Of a DNA stretch of 40,975 bases, positions 1-10,770 are shown one piece after another. Every line of letters begins with the position of its first letter. Within the stretch, counting starts at the first letter, position 1. The stretch spans positions 547,709 to 588,683 of the forward strand of contig BFEA01000515.1 of assembly GCA_003427395.1 (NCBI GenBank). Direction: 5' to 3'. The translations under genes were made by a program, and so were the position numbers. The notes under the pieces were generated by a model. It had not been told where the DNA came from and did no database searches. It worked only from the letters and a program-made list of their open reading frames with translations. Origin of the DNA: Chara braunii (Eukaryota; Streptophyta; Charophyceae; Charales; Characeae).

Positions 1-169
1 AAAAAAAAAAAAAGGGTTGTAGATCTTTCAAAAATGTACAACAAAATATTTTTTTTTGTTTTTTTTTATAACTTTGTGTATTTTTAAAAATATCAAAACC
101 ATAAACAACATTTTTTTTGGCCTGCATTGCTTAGGTAATCTTGTTGGGTAGACTCCCTGATTTGGCCTG

Positions 170-631
170 CTTCGTTCACTGTTATTGCAACCACCACCAT
201 CCATCAGATCATTTGTGATCTGATGGCTGGGAAGTACTGTGCCGTGATTTGCAGTGGGAGGTCTCTGTTTTTTTTTGTTTTTTTTTTGCCTTTCTCCTGT
301 TTTCTCTGCCTAGAAATTCGTAATGAACCTGTCAGGCCACTGCCACTCAGTGTCACACTGGATCGGCCACACTCCAATCCGTCTGCTAACGGGACCATGC
401 CCCTGGGGCGAGGTCCCATTAGCAGTCAGATAGGAGTGTGGCCGATCCAGTGTGACACTGGGTGGCAGCGGCCAGACAGGTTCATTACAAATTTCTGGGC
501 TGAGAAACAGGAAAAAGGCCAAATAAAAAAAAAGAAAAAGAGACCTTCCACTGGAAATCACGGCAGAGTGTTTCCCAGCCCTCAGATCAAAAATGATCTG
601 ATGGTGCTGGTTGCAAAAACAGTGAACGAAG
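170..631. repeat. 462-bp foldback (inverted repeat) element
   Basis: The left arm (from TTCGTTCACTG at about 170) and the right arm (ending CAGTGAACGAA at about 631) are near-complementary over about 220 bp each and meet around 396-411. Both strands therefore read almost the same peptides, including TLDRPHS and IGVWPIQCDT. Arm landmarks are the GATCTGATGG box (left 217-226, right about 594-603) and the GTGTCACACTGGATCGGCC box with its reverse complement. No transposase and no clear target-site duplication were seen. It could be a foldback MITE or a local inverted duplication. Confidence 0.85.
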
Positions 632-2010
632 TAACCGCCACATTTTTTTCGAACAAAATTGACTTCTATCAGAAGTGATCCTGACACCCTCCATATACCC
701 CGTGATTGAAGGAGGGTTGCACCCAATGAGAGAATTGCACAACAGCAAGTAAAATGCTGAATATTTTCTATCCAGTGGGCTAAGGCCGACCCCAACCTCA
801 TTTGGGGTTGGCCACACCCCCAACTGATTGAAAAGATTCAGGCGGGAAGCTTTCTTTGCACTGACCGTGGGATCACGAGTACTGCATGGCAGGATTTGGG
901 TCACTCAACTGCCCCACAAACTTGTTTCTAGCCTATCCCATTGCTAGTGGGACCTCGCCCCTGGTGCTTGTCATTGCTGTCTCGTTGAAGTTGCCCTCAA
1001 TACTGGTAGGGTGATGGTCCTGAGTGCTGGTCACACTGAGGTAGGATAGTAGGGACAGGGGGTCTGGTCCTTGGCCTCTACAAGACCCTGGGCTTTCAAA
1101 AAAAAAAAAAAAAAAAAAAAAGAATGGATCTTCTGCTAGAACGTGGAATAATGCATCGCCATATGTTTTGTCTTCTGTGCATGTGGTGAGTAGAGGCCCT
1201 TAGGGCCACTGCACGTATTCCTAAAAAAAGAAAAACGAGAAAAAACAAAAGAAAAATCAGAAAACAAAAGAAAAACAGGAAAACAAAAGAAAGAAGAGAA
1301 ACAAAAAAAAAACGAGAAAACAGAGAATTAGTGACCCATAACTTTGCTGCACAGACTGCCACAGACCTGAATTCGAATCCAGACTATATATTCTTAGGCT
1401 ACAAAGGCAGTCTCCAAGTCTTTGCTGCACGAAGGGTCCTTGCTAACTCGTAGGGGCCCTTCAGAATGAGACTGTACGACTTGATTGCAGCATTTGTAAA
1501 AAAAAAAAAAAAAAAAAAAAGGAGGACCTGCACCTACATGCACACACATGTGCTCACAATCTTGGGGTATGGGGTGACCCTTACTTTTTACCCTCTTGCA
1601 GTTTGAATTTCGGGAGGGAGGGGAATGTTTGGCCACCCCACCCTGTTAGTAGGGGTCTTTTTTTTTTTTTTTCTTCTTATTTTTAGTTTTTGGGCGCGAA
1701 GGGCCACGTGTCCGAGGACCAACGCGCCGGTTCTGTTTTTCAAAATTGAATGGAACACCCTCGTTTTCGCGTTAAATGCAATTTAACGGGGCCCCCGGGC
1801 CCTTTGAACGGGTTCAACGGCGTTGAATTTCGCTGGTTCTCCGTTCATAGGACACACAGCACAAGGGGTTTCCCCTTTTTTGCTATCGATGGGGTGTGAC
1901 TCCCTGTCATCGTGTTGTGGCCTATTCCATGTTATGCATCGACCATTGGTTTCCTCCATCTTCACGTTTAATTGATGAAGCAATTGGTGGTTGTATGGTA
2001 AAGTGTCTGA
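632..2010. other. No gene seen; poly(A)/poly(T)-rich spacer
   Basis: No open frame here looks coding. The stretch holds A runs at about 1098-1121 and 1498-1520, a T run near 1658-1671, and an A-rich AAAACAAAAGAAA segment at about 1225-1320. The A runs may be tails of old retroinsertions, but I could not identify any body sequence. Confidence 0.6.
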
Positions 2011-3132
2011 ATCCTGGATGAGAAGCATTGTTCTTCTGTTGGTGGGATTTTCTATGGTTTTCCTTTTGGAGGTTCGCTTACTGATAAGAACGCTTTGCTT
2101 CGCTTGTGGCAGGTACCTTCGTTTTCTGACAACGGATGGTACATTGACTTGTTGGCTGATGGTCTGGCATGGATTGGTGGTTTTCCTGCCCCGTCCCGCC
2201 CAACCCAGACTCTGATCTCGCTTGCCCCTAGAAAGCTCTTGGAATTTGTGAGGATCCACTCGGTGGGCAACCCTCCGCCTGGTCCCCCACTCATCTCTAT
2301 CCTATCTTTTGACCAGTGGGCTACCCTGCTGTGGACTTCTGCCAATGACAGACCTGCGTTCCTGGAACTCACGAGGTTCCTGGTCACGCATGCGCGTAAC
2401 ATGAGGGATGAGGATGAGTTGGTGGAGCTATGTATATGTGATGAGATCGCTATGAAGGAGAAGGTATTTGTGGATTTGTAGAATGCTGAGTCCAACTTCC
2501 ACACGGGCCTCATCCAGAAGGACCTATCGGTCCTTGCTGATGTGTCAGAGTCTGAGAGTGAGGATGATGTAGACCCGAGGTCTCTCACTGAGGCTGACAA
2601 GGAGTTCCATGCGAACTTACTGGCTGAGAGCAGGAAGGAGAAGGTCAAGGCCATTGCAAGCAACCACAAGGCACAGGTCAACAAGTTCACACGTAATGTG
2701 TTCCTACCCATTGCCCCCTCTAGATGGATTGAGTCGCAGTCTAGGGAAGTCAACGACAAACTGTGAGACCTCCTCACTTTCAACCATCTTGCACCAATTC
2801 ATACTGACTCTTATCGATTTCTGGCCTCTCTGTCTGATGAGGAGATGAAGAAGTGCACTGAGAAGGCTCTCATGGAGAACATTGAGCTTATCAGAGTTGA
2901 TTACCCTCTGACACCTGACAATATGAAACTCCCTATTGTGGGGGAGTTTGATCCCACCAAGTGTCTTGCCTCTCCATGTATGCTTGCCGTCAGAGGCTTT
3001 ATGGGCCCCAGGGTCCAGTCAGCAATTGCAGAACTTAAGCGTATCTGGAACGTTGGTCGTCCGTTCCTCAAATGTCAGTGTATTACTCTTGGGAAGGGTG
3101 ACTATGGCAAGAACATCACATGGTTTGACCAT
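2011..3132 (+). pseudogene. N-terminal exon of the RT element, with two in-frame stops
   Basis: Frame 1 is open from 2011, just after TGA 2008, and reads about 374 codons broken only by TAG 2479-2481 and TGA 2764-2766. Sequence on both sides of each stop reads smoothly (for example KVFVDL-stop-NAESNFHTG), so the stops look like point mutations. TAG is one C-to-T from CAG and TGA is one from CGA. The predicted polypeptide is mixed charged and hydrophobic, with an acidic patch (SESESEDDVD, about 2548-2577). I recognise no domain in it. The 3' end at 3132 is the phase-0 donor choice (CAT|GTATTT); it is weaker than the other donors of this unit. Confidence 0.5.
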
Positions 3133-3232
3133 GTATTTTGGTACCTTCTCTCGGATCTGCACTTTCTTTTTCCAAACGCTCACTCTCAGAGCCCGAGCCA
3201 GAGCGTGCAGAACCCTGGCGAAATCAGCTTAG

Positions 3233-3634
3233 CGTGCACCCGTGCTTGCCTCGGTCGTTTTCGCGCGTATGAGGGAGACCATGGTCTTCATGGCGTACAG
3301 CGTCGCCTCGGATCCAACAAGGACCCCTCAGAACATCCTGAGTTATCCTACTGTCATGCTGCACAAATTCCCTAAGACTATGGCTAAGTTGATCCTCCCC
3401 TCACGCTACATCCGGGCGTTTGGAAAGAAGAGGAAGGTGATGGATGACGCGTTCTCTTCATCTAAGAAGCCAAGGAGGGGACATCAGACTACCTTGGAAT
3501 TCTATGTGGCGTCACCTGTGCAGCAGCAACTTTTTTCCCCTGAGCGGACGCTGACGGCTACTAAGGAGGGCGCTTCCCCCCTGGGCTCCACGATCACCTC
3601 TCAGGCTGATGGAAGTTCATCGGTGTCAAGCAAA
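3233..3634 (+). CDS. Second exon of the RT element: basic region with KKRKV and a PIP-like motif
   Basis: Frame 2 opens directly after TAG 3230-3232, which can serve as the AG of a splice acceptor (cttag|CGTGCA). It runs to AAA|GTGAGA at 3634/3635, a good donor that leaves phase 0. The protein carries GKKRKVMDD (3422-3448), a KKRKV core like a monopartite nuclear localisation signal. A second basic cluster (KKPRRG) follows, and then QTTLEFYV (3485-3508), which resembles a PCNA-interacting box (Q-x-x-L-x-x-aromatic). The segment after 3520 is Ser/Thr/Gly-rich and low in complexity. Without splicing this frame ends at 3694. Motif roles are inferred. Confidence 0.5.
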
Positions 3635-4028
3635 GTGAGAGGAGGGGGCTGTCGTGATTCCGCACCCTCGCAGGGGGCACTCTTTATCAATTAGGTGGAG
3701 CTTTCGTTCGCACGGCCCTGGTCGGGCTTGCCACGCTTATTTGGCTTCATGTCGTGTGGTTTGTAAGAGGTTCTTGAGTTGTAGATAGTTTCTATTCGAT
3801 CTTGTGCATACCCTTCCTTTGTGAGCTACATTCTGGCTATTGCGTCGGCGACTCTGGCGATGTACGATGATTCCGAGTAGTACTCTCCGCTGATTTGTTT
3901 GTTGTGTGTACATCATTACGATAGGTACGGTGACCCCCAGGAGTTCATTGCTCATCAGGAGGGTTCCATTTGCTGCTGGCAGCCTTATCTGTGCATTATG
4001 GCCTGACCACTTGCTGTGCTGTGTGCAG

Positions 4029-6169
4029 GAGGCGGTGGGCAGTATGATTCGTGATGTGGCCGGAAGGAATAAGTGGCTGAGAGGTGAACCAGAGGACAAG
4101 AAGAGTTTCTTTGTACACATTTCATACACAAGCCGCATTCTGGAATCTGTGCGGTTTAGATCTATCCTTGAGGAAGCATTTGAATTGTTCTTTCCTCCGG
4201 CTGCTTTGGATCTTTTGTCAAAGATTGTCATTGGATGGACATGCGTGTGCTCTCTCGAATCTGTCTTGTACACACCTCTGCGTGTCTTTGGCAACTTTGA
4301 CCTAGACGAGTGGCTGCGGTCTTGTTCCAATCGAGAGTCTTGTTTTTGCATGACAAAACGCTTTCTCCCGTTCCATCATCCCTGCACCCTGGAGATGCCC
4401 AACCCTTCACTTCCCCATCTTCCCACGTGTTGACCCTCGACCCTGGGATAGCCTCCTCCCAGAGACTTTCCAACCTTCTGCGAAATGGTATGAACCGTAT
4501 ACCGCTTCGACCAAGGAATCTCGGGGAGGCGTTCCACAAATTCTTGAAAGCTTGGCATTGCATACTGGAATTCCTCTCCAATACGATGTATGTGACCAAG
4601 GGCATGAAATCCAGGGCTCATGCTTACATCGCTGATAAACTTAGGTCTCTCTTAGGTTTCTCTGAGTCGAGGCTGTACATGGAACCACCCTGTGAATTGG
4701 AAGTGCATGAGGTGAAGGCCGAGATTGATTTTCTTTCTAAACGTTTATATATTGTCGGTACTGACAAATCCGCTAACACCATTTCATTCGTATGCATCCA
4801 CCTTGTGAGGAAGCTAGCGTTTGAACGACTGTGCAGTAATGATTTTGAGTCAAGTTGTCTCACCGAAGAGATTCTCCTTGAAGCTTCGCAATCTCTCTGT
4901 GGGTTTCTTCCATGGCTCCCCATTGGCACCGGTAGTATTCCGTATTTGATGGCATTATATAAACATCACAAGCGTTCCTTCAGATGGCTGACGAATGCTT
5001 CCTTTTCTTTCCTCACCCCAATTGCGTCCCTGTGCGATGCTGTGCTTAAGTGCCTGATGCCCACGATAATGGCCCACTTGAAGGAAAGTGCCGAAGGCCT
5101 GCGTCGGTTTCATGGGGTTGATACCGCATTGTGGTGGGTGATGGACTCTGTGCAGGATTACTGTTACGATTTGTCGAAAAATGTCTTCTCAGTCTTCTCC
5201 GCTGATATTACCCGCTGCTTCGAGACCATCCCCATCGATGACTCGGAGGACAGCTTGGCCTCAGCGATGTTTTTTTTTGTTAAGACTGCGTTCAAATTCG
5301 CTGCTAAGAAACGATTAGGATGCATGATCAAGTGTAGGCTCGTGAAGGATGGGCAGTTTAAGTGCTCCTGGGATCGTTCTCCGAGCCAAGAACCCACAGC
5401 TAATCGTTTCTGGCTGGACTCCGAGACTATCAACTTAATCACACATTGGCTGACTGGTCACTGCTTCACCTCCTTGGGTGGTAAGATCTGGAGGCAGGTC
5501 CTCGAGATTCCGATAGGACTACCATGCTCCCCTGCCTGGTGTACGATGTACTTTTTAAAGTACGAGTATAATCTCATCATGAGACTGGTGGAGCGCAGAG
5601 CCTTTCACTTTCTTCCATTGTTCAAGCAGAGTTTTAGATACATCGACGACCTGCATGTACTTAACAACCCATCGATGTTGAAATTTCTCCAAACCCCCCC
5701 GGGCCAGGACGAGAATGGGTTGTTCCAGCTGTACCCTCGCCGTCTGATTGATATCAAGAACCAGACCGAATTTTTTACCACCGCCCCGACAGGGGAACTC
5801 TACGGGGTCAAAACCCAGTTCCTCAATGCTGAGATTTGTGTCACCTCGAAAACCGATGGAACATTTTTTACCACGAAATTTGACAAGAGGTGTGCCCTAG
5901 ACTTTCATGTGGTCAGACATGTCAAATATGCGTCTAATAGACCTGTCCAGCAGTCGTTGAATATTATCTTGTCCCAGGTCGCTATGATCTTGGTAATTTG
6001 CTCTGATCCACGGTTGGCGGCTCAGGAGATTCTCCGTGTGGTGACGTACATGGTTGAAAATGGTTTCAAGTTGGGTAAGTGTATTGCTTGTGTACAAAGG
6101 GTCCTTAACGCTTCCCAGGATTTCATGGCCCCCAGAGTTTGTTGCGGAGAGACGAAGAAAATATTCCCG
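4029..6169 (+). CDS. Reverse transcriptase exon (YIDD catalytic box), frameshifted near 4340
   Basis: It begins after a strong acceptor (gctgtgtgcag|GAGGCGG) in frame 3 and changes to frame 2 near 4330-4430, where T5 and A4 runs could host an indel. Frame 2 then stays open to the donor CCG|GTAAGT at 6169/6170; its first ATG is 4490. Visible RT motifs: TDKSANT (4760), like the DKG box upstream of RT in Penelope-like elements; motif A ADITRCFETIP (5201); motif B IPIGLPCSPAWC (5507); motif C FRYIDDL (5633-5653) with the catalytic Asp pair; and a thumb-like segment with SNRP and ICSDPRLA (about 5935-6020). The motif A and B wording is unlike gypsy or LINE RTs and closest to Penelope/telomerase-type RTs. 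No GIY-YIG endonuclease was seen. Confidence 0.7.
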
Positions 6170-6346
6170 GTAAGTTCCTCTAATCCTTTGTTTCTCCCCG
6201 GACCCCTCCGTGTATGTGTTTGTCGGTGTGTGTCATGGTACGCCCCCACCAGGATGGGCTGCTATGGTGGCTAGCGAGTACCCTGCCTGAGGCAGGTACC
6301 TGTTACCTGCCTTAGCGGGCCTACCCCCTGGCGGGGATGGGGAGGG

Positions 6347-6394
<48 letters not shown>

Positions 6395-6836
6395 GCAAAC
6401 TTGGGGGTGCGGTGTATGGGGGCAGATTTGGGCCTTGAGTATTGACATTCTTGTATCTCTAGAGGTTGAAAATAGACCACCCCTCACCACCACTTTGTGT
6501 TTTTTTTCCCTTGTTTTTTCCTTCGCACTTATCTAACCCTGGCCTACCCGATGCTATACCCGAACCCAGGTTGTAGATTTTAGTCCTTGGTTGACGGCAC
6601 TCGGGTACCTGAAACCCCCATATGGTTTTCTCCCCCCCGCATGCACATCCTGGTACCCAATTGGCTATGCTGGCGCCTGGCTCGAAAAATCGAGGCTCTA
6701 TACCACTGTACCAGCCCCTGGGGTTGGCGGGAATACCGACCCGCTTATGAGGATTCCTTGCGAAGCGGGAAACTCTACCGTATTTAAACATGCCAGTTTA
6801 ATCATTTCATCCCTCTCTCTAACGTGTGTCTACTAG
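6170..6836 (+). other. Probable intron (667 bp) of the RT element
   Basis: The donor is CCG|GTAAGT. The 3' end is pyrimidine-rich with a CTAAC branch-point-like box (about 6818-6822) and acceptor tgtctactag|CACCCG. Both sides are phase 0, so the RT frame reads on as KKIFP|HPRGDALF. It contains an (AC)n tract at 6348-6390 and a GGCAGGTACC/GGTACCTGTTACCTGCC inverted motif at about 6292-6312. Confidence 0.55.
6348..6390. repeat. (AC)n microsatellite
   Basis: 43 bp of alternating C and A inside the probable intron of the RT element. Confidence 0.97.
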
Positions 6837-7121
6837 CACCCGCGGGGTGACGCGCTGTTCTCCTTTGAAGATGGTCACGCCCTCCCTTGGGATGTTGGGG
6901 ACCCGCACTGCGAGTTGATCGTCCTGAATTTTGCCTTATCGCACAATTGCTGCGAAGCTGCGCATTGCATTCAGGGCATTCTGGCCACACTCCCACTCAC
7001 TGCTCCCTGCGTTCGCCGACCTGCGTTGCGCACTGCTCGCCCGCTCGTGCTTACACTGGCAGACACCTGCGCCACAACAGTGACTTACCACCTGCGTGTG
7101 CTCACTTATCGCAAGCTGTCC
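6837..7121 (+). CDS. C-terminal exon candidate of the RT element
   Basis: It opens in phase 0 after the acceptor ctactag. It reads a Cys/His-rich peptide (for example CELIVLNFALSHNCC followed by EAAHCIQG, 6906-6974) with no stop until TGA 7233-7235. A phase-0 donor TCC|GTAAGC occurs at 7121/7122, so the exon may end there; without splicing the protein ends at 7235. No domain recognised. The Cys/His spacing suggests a metal-binding tail, but that is inference only. Confidence 0.4.
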
Positions 7122-7592
7122 GTAAGCTTTGTTGGGGGGTCGTCATCGCCGCTAGGAGTGCTTGCTGTCGACGTGTACGGGGTGCCTCTCTTCTGCGTTC
7201 TAGTGGTGAGAGTGGGTTACGTCGCGACATCGTGACTACTACGGGAAGATTGGCAGGTTGATACGTGGGGAAGGCCATGGCATCCGGTGCGGTAATCTTT
7301 GACTCTCTCTAAAAGTGCCCACCACCCACCCCCGACCCCCTCCCACGCCTAGTGGTATGTTCATCTGTGTGAGGATGGTTTTTATGGAATTGGGTTACCC
7401 ATCGAATGTGTTTGATTGACGACTTGTTCTCTCCCTTGCTGATGTTTTGTCTTCATGGAATGTGGGCTTGCCCCACGCATGTACCAATCCCTTTCGATTC
7501 GTCCTGGGAGTTGTTTAAGTTCTCTGAAGATCCGGTGTAAGTGGTGGCCGGTGAAAAGTACTTTAGAACGTATTCCACTACGTTCTCTCCAG

Positions 7593-7776
7593 GCGACGAC
7601 ATTCGGGAGCCGCTTGTTCGAATTGGGGCCTTCCTTTCTTTTCTATCCTGCTCCTCCTTTCTACCCATGCCCAGCTCATGTCCAATTGTATGTGAAGGAC
7701 TTAACCACCCCCCTACTGCAATCTCTACCTTGTGTGTATCCCTTGCCGTATGCTGTTTGTCTTGTGTTTTGTTGTA
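7593..7776 (+). CDS. Possible exon, aromatic/proline-rich
   Basis: It follows a pyrimidine-rich acceptor (gttctctccag|GCGACG) and is open in phase 0, which would match the donor at 7121. The peptide is rich in Pro, Phe and Tyr (FLFYPAPPFYPCPAH). No homology recognised; this may be chance. Confidence 0.2.
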
Positions 7777-7777
7777 G

Positions 7778-8013
7778 GAACTCATCTTGTCCTCGCCAGA
7801 GCTTCATCGCTGAGCACTGCTACTTCTTACGAGCTGAAGACCCGAGTCATGGAGCTGCTCGCCATCGCCCACTTGCTTGCGTCGTTTTGTGTCATCTGCC
7901 TGGCGTATTTTGCCTTTCTAGCCTTCTTCGATACTCAAACCGTGCTACTTTACTCGTCTCTCCCCCATGACAACTGCTTGCGACTGGCAACCCCTAGGTG
8001 GTGTAAGGCATAG
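7778..8013 (+). CDS. Possible exon encoding a transmembrane helix
   Basis: It lies after the acceptor tgttttgttgtag. The open frame to TAG 8011-8013 contains a strongly hydrophobic run of about 25 residues (LLASFCVICLAYFAFLAFF, about 7869-7928) after a charged segment (SYELKTRVMELL). It resembles the hydrophobic stretch at 8.2-8.4 kb in layout. Family unknown. Confidence 0.25.
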
Positions 8014-8161
8014 GAAGTTGTTGGTGCTCGCTTCTTTCTCATCATCGGGTTTTCCTTTTTTGTTTCTCTTGCGTAGCAATATGGATATCCAGGTTAGGAG
8101 CTTCTCCCACGTTTTCTCGCAATAGCACTCTCCCTCCTCCTCTCTGCTTTTCTCACCCTAG

Positions 8162-8522
8162 TGATGGGATCTTGGTGGCTTGCCTGGGAGATGCTGAGGG
8201 GAGGTAGTGTACGACCTGATACTTGCCCGGCACACCAGACCTCTTTCTCTACGGAGGACACGCGCATTCTCGCCATCTTCATCGCCCTGAGAGCTGGTTT
8301 GTTCCTTGTGGCTTCCTTTATGGCTTTGTGTGTCGTCGCCGCCTTCCCCTTCATTGTGCTCATGCGGACTGAGGGCTTTGCGTTCTTATACGCATGGCAA
8401 AATTGATCGATTGATGGCGGGGGGTTGCGGTCGTGTATCACCTTTATCCGGGGCTTTTGTTCCGTTCATTGATGCATTGATGGCTGGGTGGACGGTTGTG
8501 ATATCAGGGTATTTTGCTGCTG
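8162..8522 (+). CDS. Possible exon with transmembrane helices, frameshifted near 8400
   Basis: The acceptor tctgcttttctcaccctag has a long pyrimidine tract; the donor is CTG|GTAAGC at 8522/8523. One frame reads a hydrophobic helix (GLFLVASFMALCVVAAFPF, about 8295-8351) and stops at 8406. The neighbouring frame carries on with another hydrophobic stretch (DALMAGWTVVISGYFAAG) up to the donor. The switch lies at an AAAA run (about 8399-8402), so a 1-nt indel is likely. Family unknown. Confidence 0.3.
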
Positions 8523-8586
8523 GTAAGCGAGGGTAGATGCTGATGTGGCGGGTCATAATTAGTTGCTATTCGGATTCTTGCTCTAG

Positions 8587-8738
8587 AACGCCGGGAGAAC
8601 GCTCTTCACCAAGCTATGGATGCTACGCGTATGACGCGGGAGATTTTTGCTCGGAATGATCGTCTCTGGCCTTGGGGTTGTTATCTGCACCGGGCAGCGT
8701 CACCCCTTGGATTGGCTCGTTTATTTTGGGGAACTTGA
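8587..8738 (+). CDS. Possible terminal exon
   Basis: After the acceptor gattcttgctctag one frame is open for about 50 codons to TGA 8736-8738 (for example RRENALHQAMDATRMTREIF). It has balanced, protein-like composition. It follows the possible exon at 8162-8522 with a 64-bp gap, short for an intron. Function unknown. Confidence 0.25.
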
Positions 8739-10372
8739 TCAGGCTTTGGGTCTGGGTTCTTAGCCCCTTCCCCGTGTTGCAATGTTGTTCTGTACATTAG
8801 GGTGCTTGAAGTTTTTCTCACCGCTTATCGCTGGCTCGAGGTTGACACAGCCTGACGCTTCCGCATGCCGCCAATGTAGTGCTGAGCTGGCATGGCGATC
8901 ACCGACGTTTTGTTTTACTTGCCCCCCTCTTCTGTTGGTCTGATGGATAACACGGTCTTTTCACTCGTCATTCTGGGATGTTTAGGATGGTGCGGCCATG
9001 TGAACGGCTGGGTGTTTTGGCTTCCATTATCTTTATGATGTTCATGTTGCAGTATGTTGGGTGGAATAGGAATGCTTTTAGCCGCCCCGGTCTGTCGCAT
9101 CCTGAATTAGTTCATACATGTTGGATGTGTGGCGTGTGGAGGAGCTTTGGATCAGTATGTACGCTAACGGCTTCGACTGAGGAGTGTGAACCTCTTACCC
9201 CTGTACTTTTTGAACCCATGGTTGCATCATGAGTTAGTGATACGCCCCATCTTGCAATCCCACTAGTGTCTCCTTGGGGAGAATATGGTGATCTGCTGTA
9301 CCCTCCCTGTTCGATTGATCTGACCACTCCTCCCCACCTGTTGCTGCTTAATGTCTACCATCACTTGGGATGGCTTATCCACTGCTTTCACTGAAATTCT
9401 TCGAGTATTGGTCATCTCTTGAGTTGACAGGAGGAGTCATCGCACCTTACGTAAGCTGAGAGCACTGGGTCGTCTTTTGCGGTTTTGATAGAGCTTGGGG
9501 CCGGCATGTCTTGGTCTGCTGTTCGATCCGCCTACTTCGCCGCCGACAGTCGTCTTCCATTTCGCTTGAACAAATGAATGTTGCAGATTGTTCCGCACTG
9601 CTCTGGTCAATGGTTTGTGGCTGTGATGTTCTCTCTTACTCGTTTTTTGCTTTGGGTACTTGTTGCTACTCCTGGCATGGGGAGGATGCTGAGCCATATT
9701 TGAAGATTTCTGTAGGGANGTGCTGTAGTTGTGGTCGCTACAAATGATGGTATGCGTATTCATTGTTGTTGTGGGGTCGCAAGTATGAGGAGCACTAGGA
9801 GGAGGTGAGTACCCCTTGGTATGCTACTAAGGGTATTTCCCGTGATCCAATACGGGTGTGATGTCTTAAAACTTGCTCTTGGTCGTTGGAGTTAGTATAT
9901 GGGTGAGTTGGGTGAATTATGTGATGGGGTGATGGTGCCTAGGGATGTATAGAAGCATCGGATCCCTATCTGAGTACTTTGTACAGATTNGCCTCTATGA
10001 AGTACGTTTGAGGATGTTTCGGAGCCTGGTTAGCNCTGTGGTTGCGGTNNGTGGATGGGTACGGAATTGAAGGTCGCTGCCTTGACTTCTNTTTGTTTCA
10101 TTCCATAGTTTNGCCGATTGAAGAGTTGGANTTGTACCCCGCCTCCTATCATTNGAAGTTCTCATTTGAGGCCCTCNGCGGTCNNGCGNGGATGTTTCTT
10201 GAATAGTTCTGCTTGAAGAGTGGTTGTTGGTGTGGTCCCGACTTTCGATAGTCGCANCTGGGGTGGTATGGAGAGCATGGTATGACGTCTGGACACCTCT
10301 TTCTACACCCCTATGCGTCCTTGCGTTAGGAGNTTCGTGTGTTCCATCTAATCNGCTTCATGNNGTTTGGGG
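8739..10372. other. No gene seen; low-quality sequence with scattered N
   Basis: No supportable coding frame, apart from a short hydrophobic open stretch near 8940-9040 that I do not call. Ambiguous bases are frequent from 9719 onward, so frame-based inference is unsafe here. Confidence 0.6.
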
Positions 10373-10616
10373 GATGGTAGTGCTTCACGAGGTTCCTTGA
10401 TTTTTTTAGCCTTCTGCNGGGGCTTGCGGTTGTGGTTGTTGAACTATTATTGATAGTCCCNTGGGGATCGGAGGTATCGGTGCCAGAATTGGGTGATGGT
10501 AGTGCTTCACAGGGTTCCTTGGTTATTTTGCCTTCTGNTGAGACTTGCGNTGGTGGTTGTTGAACTGTTATGGATAATCCCATGGGGATCGGAGGTATNG
10601 TGGCCAGAGTTGATGG
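10373..10616. repeat. Two-copy tandem repeat, 122-bp unit
   Basis: Units start GATGGTAGTGCTTCAC at 10373 and 10495. They share GGTTCCTTG, TGGTTGTTGAACT and TGGGGATCGGAGGTAT in the same order, with a few substitutions and N. Confidence 0.9.
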
Positions 10617-10770
10617 CCGGTGTTTTTCGTGGTTTATGGTTGGTGACACCGCGCGCCGCCCGTGCGATCCTCTTTTGTTAACAACACAGGTCTGCCACTT
10701 TGTTTGCCACTATAAAGGCTGGTTACCAGCATATTCTCCTGAGTACATGATGTGCATGACATGAAACAAC

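Larger units (their letters stand above)
2011..7235 (+). mobile_element. Intron-containing reverse-transcriptase element or gene (Penelope-like/TERT-like RT)
   Basis: One long coding unit can be followed on the plus strand through changing frames: frame 1 (2011-3132), frame 2 (3233-3634), frame 3 (4029 to about 4340), frame 2 (about 4350-6169), frame 3 (6837-7121 or to 7235). Three changes coincide with GT..AG pairs that keep phase 0: 3133/3232, 3635/4028 and 6170/6836. The change near 4340 looks like a 1-nt frameshift. Two stops remain inside the first exon (TAG 2479, TGA 2764). Penelope-like retroelements are known to retain introns, so introns do not exclude a mobile element. No terminal repeats or endonuclease domain were recognised, so a decayed domesticated gene is also possible. 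Confidence 0.65.

Noticed and set aside
2464-2481. Intron explaining the TAG at 2479
   Set aside because: The nearest donors would give introns of 18 or 49 nt, and the peptide reads smoothly across the stop, so a point mutation is more likely.
4310-6274. Telomerase reverse transcriptase gene
   Set aside because: Motif A and B have a similar flavour, but the YIDD box and lack of recognisable TERT T motif or TEN domain do not fit. Left as Penelope-like/TERT-like only.
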